Source: Bacillota bacterium (lineage in GTDB: Bacteria > Bacillota > Clostridia > Lachnospirales > Cellulosilyticaceae). From it: a stretch of DNA of 60,027 nucleotides. The stretch is taken from NCBI GenBank assembly GCA_023410675.1, contig JAEYPM010000044.1, positions 1 to 60,027 on the forward strand, written 5' to 3'. The notes beneath the pieces are model-generated. The model saw only the letters and a program-made list of their open reading frames with translations. It was not told where the DNA came from and ran no database searches. Of this stretch, positions 58,021-60,027 are shown piece after piece. A program made the translations under genes and the position numbers. How positions within the stretch are numbered: the first letter of the stretch is position 1; each line of letters begins with the position of its first letter.

Positions 58021-58566
58021 TTAAATATTAGTTGCTAATAGTTTTTCAATATCCTCTTCAATTTTCTGGGTGCTATATGCAGGTGAATATCTTGCATAAA
58101 CATTTCCGTTTCTGTCAATTAAGAATTTCCCAAAGTTCCATTTTATATAGCCTGGTTCTTCAAAAGATACAAGTGATTTGACTTTTTGCTCAAATGCTAA
58201 TGACTCTTCATCTCCTTTATCTTCAGGAGCCTGCTCTTTAAGCCATGCATATATCTGAGTAGCATTTTCTCCATTGACATCAATTTTTGCAAAGCGTGGA
58301 AAGGTTGTCCCATAGTTTAGTGTGCAGAACTGAGAGATTTCTTCATCGCTGCCAGGTGCTTGTTCTAAAAATTGATTGCTAGGAAAATCTAGAATTTCAA
58401 AACCCTTATCGTTATACTTTTTATACAATGCTTCTAGCGCTTCGTATTGTGGGGTCAAACCACATTTTGTAGCTGTGTTCACTATGAGTAAAACTTTACC
58501 TTTATACTCAGATAGTGAAACCTCTTTTCCTTGATTGTTTTTTACTGTGAAATCATATACATTCAT
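58021..58566 (-). CDS. Glutathione peroxidase-family thiol peroxidase
   Basis: A 181-residue peroxidase. The catalytic Cys is C35 in NTATKCGLTPQY (Cys, not selenocysteine), with Gln in FPSNQFLEQAPG and Trp in KWNFGKFLID. These form the GPx triad. Bacterial relatives use thioredoxin more than glutathione. AAAGGAGA precedes the ATG. It stands alone and probably removes peroxides in this otherwise oxygen-sensitive organism. Confidence 0.93.
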   Translation of the reverse strand: MNVYDFTVKNNQGKEVSLSEYKGKVLLIVNTATKCGLTPQYEALEALYKKYNDKGFEILDFPSNQFLEQAPGSDEEISQFCTLNYGTTFPRFAKIDVNGENATQIYAWLKEQAPEDKGDEESLAFEQKVKSLVSFEEPGYIKWNFGKFLIDRNGNVYARYSPAYSTQKIEEDIEKLLATNI

Positions 58567-58805
58567 TTTTCGTTCTCCTTTGTCTTATTTTTTTAACTCT
58601 CAACTTATGCTTCAATTTCTATTATGCCATAACATAAATAAAATTATTAGAAGAGAATTATCCCTATACTCTAAAAATTAATTATGCATAATATATACTA
58701 TTACTATGTTATAATTAAAGTATGAAAGATTTAACTTGATTCCTTTAAATCTACCATCAGCATAGTCTTACGTATTTACTCTTTAAAATTTAAAGGAGGA
58801 TTACT

Positions 58806-59360
58806 ATGAAGAAGAAAATAGATTTCATAATAGGAATGTTATTTGCAGTTGCTACAATAGTATTTATCGCAATATTTCTCACTAATGATGTGTTTTTTTA
58901 CTGGGCATTTGAAAGGCATCATAATATATTAAGCTGGTACATTAGGCCCTTATTCATAATACCGATGGTTCTATTTGCCTATAAGAAAAATTTAACGGGT
59001 ATCTTTGTTTCAATATTTGCTCTGTTTACAAGTATGTTTTGGTTTCCTGTTCCAACTACAAGCAGTCCTCAGGTTTTAGAATTTTTAGCATTTGAAATGG
59101 ATTACCTTAAAGGTACATGGACTACTCCCAAAATAGTAATAAGTTTAGCAGTCCCCCTATTTTTCTATATACTCCTTATGGCCTCTTGGAAAAGAAACTG
59201 GAAATGGCTTTTAGGTGTTATCATAGGTTCTGCTATTCTAAAATTTATTTGGAGTATTGCTTTTAGTGGTCAAGCAGGTATGTCTATTTTAAAGCCTGCA
59301 TTATTGGGCTTGATTGTCTGTATTGTAGGACTCAGTTATTTTTTAAAGAAGCGTGATTGA
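58806..59360 (+). CDS. Five-helix membrane protein, unknown function
   Basis: A 184-residue integral membrane protein with about five to six hydrophobic segments (residues ~6-26, 45-60, 65-82, 110-128, 137-155 and 160-180). Aromatic residues are abundant (FFYWAFERHHNILSWYIRPL). I recognise no family with confidence. AAAGGAGG lies seven bases before the ATG. It is a single gene, and its last codons overlap the tail of a decayed gene on the other strand. Confidence 0.7.
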   Translation: MKKKIDFIIGMLFAVATIVFIAIFLTNDVFFYWAFERHHNILSWYIRPLFIIPMVLFAYKKNLTGIFVSIFALFTSMFWFPVPTTSSPQVLEFLAFEMDYLKGTWTTPKIVISLAVPLFFYILLMASWKRNWKWLLGVIIGSAILKFIWSIAFSGQAGMSILKPALLGLIVCIVGLSYFLKKRD

Positions 59361-59809
59361 ACTTACCTTATTTACAATCCTAAGTATAGCTTCTAAATGC
59401 ATAATCCAATGCCTTGAAAATGGCATTTGAATAAGTCCCTTGATATCTTTGTTGCACCAATAATCAATCAGCCAGACGGCATATTCATCACTACTTACTG
59501 ATCAACTTTCCATAATCCTGCTCTTTGCTTCAATGGATATCTTTTGCTTTATATCACTATATGACAGTTTCATTAGTAGTGTATCTGTTGATGTTTTTAC
59601 TTCTGAAATATATTGATACAAGGCATCTATATCAAGCTTTTCCGAAAAAACAGCTATTTCTTTTCCTTTCAGTTCATTTCCAGTCGTGATAATCGGTGCC
59701 TTTATCTTTTCCTGATAACAGCTTTTAAAGAAAACTTGCTTGTCATTTTTAATGATAGTATGAGCAACTGCTGAAGTAACTTGTTCATTTCAGACCATTC
59801 TTTATTCAC
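59343..59809 (-). pseudogene. Decayed DinB-like gene
   Basis: From a GTG near 59809 behind GGGAGACGG the minus strand reads VNKEWSEMNKLL, shifts frame, then continues through KNDKQVFFKSCYQEKIKAPI, KTSTDTLLMKLSYSDIKQKI and RIMES to TGA 59512-59514. The same frame goes on with SVSSDEYAVWLIDYWCNKDI and MPFSRHWIMHLEAILRI to TAA near 59343. The conserved end, with a tryptophan/histidine pair, resembles DinB-type four-helix proteins. One frameshift and one nonsense codon make it non-functional. The remaining ~220 bp to the window end show no gene. Confidence 0.55.
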
Positions 59810-60027
59810 CTCACCGTCTCCCTTTCCATGTTATTCAATTCCGTACCACAGTCTATAATATTTATTATGCCATCTAAACCCTAATTCTAACTTTCAATAG
59901 ATGATTAGACCCCAAAAACAGGTGTTTTTAAAGTCCTAAATTTAGAAATCTCATATACAATTTTAATCACATCAGTGAAATTATCAATAAATGTATATAA
60001 GTATGTCTTTAAAATGCAATTAAAACC

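Overview
The window comes from a low-G+C Firmicute, most likely an anaerobic, spore-forming member of the Clostridia. The evidence is the A+T-rich sequence, strong AGGAGG ribosome-binding sites, TTG and GTG starts, a Tlp spore-protein gene, oxygen-sensitive nitrogenase-like enzymes, radical SAM enzymes and many small MarR, MerR, TetR, PadR, LysR and Rrf2 regulators. I cannot name a genus. No rRNA, tRNA or CRISPR array was seen.

Layout. 1-8.4 kb: a possible insertion-sequence end, a decayed PadR/ferredoxin remnant, a methyltransferase, a flavodoxin, WYL, LysR and AraC regulators, metF, the spore gene tlp and an EcsC protein. 8.5-11 kb: a thiamine-salvage operon (thiM-thiE-thiD) under a TPP riboswitch with a terminator and promoter. 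11.4-13.8 kb: an AIM24-TerD-TerD stress operon. 13.9-30.5 kb (all minus strand): the main feature, a tightly packed run metN-metI-metQ-mccB-mccA-DUF4418-FtsX permease-ABC ATPase-nifD-like-nifK-like-nifX-like-nifB-like-small Cys-rich ORF-O-acetylhomoserine sulfhydrylase-ssuA-ssuC-ssuB-nifH-like. It is preceded by a consensus promoter covered by a 36-bp dyad and by a separate Rrf2 regulator gene. 31-42 kb: HDOD, antiporter, MerR/TipAS, rsgA, DUF2935, formate/nitrite channel, methyltransferase, DtxR-type, XRE and MarR regulators and an azoreductase. 42-47 kb: a BtrH-like protein and a group of ADP-ribose enzymes (ADP-ribosylglycohydrolase, a broken kptA, a PARG-type macrodomain hydrolase, an NrtR-like Nudix regulator). 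47-50 kb: a radical SAM/SPASM enzyme with an unknown partner, and a frameshifted RibD/DHFR-like gene. 50-60 kb: GDPD, TetR plus an ABC exporter operon with a small membrane peptide, a duplicated-domain lipoprotein, MscS, a glutathione peroxidase, a membrane protein and a decayed DinB-like gene.

How the main cluster could work (inference). The NifDKH-like proteins resemble nitrogenase, but the cluster has no nifE, nifN or nifV, and every non-nif neighbour that can be assigned handles sulfur: a sulfonate-type importer, a methionine importer, reverse transsulfuration (MccAB) and O-acetylhomoserine sulfhydrylase. The closest described precedent is methylthio-alkane reductase, where a nitrogenase-like enzyme releases methanethiol that O-acetylhomoserine sulfhydrylase turns into methionine. 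Here those functions appear to sit in one sulfur-controlled transcription unit. A tiny tandem-CSDCDM ORF between nifB-like and the sulfhydrylase gene is the most likely undescribed component.
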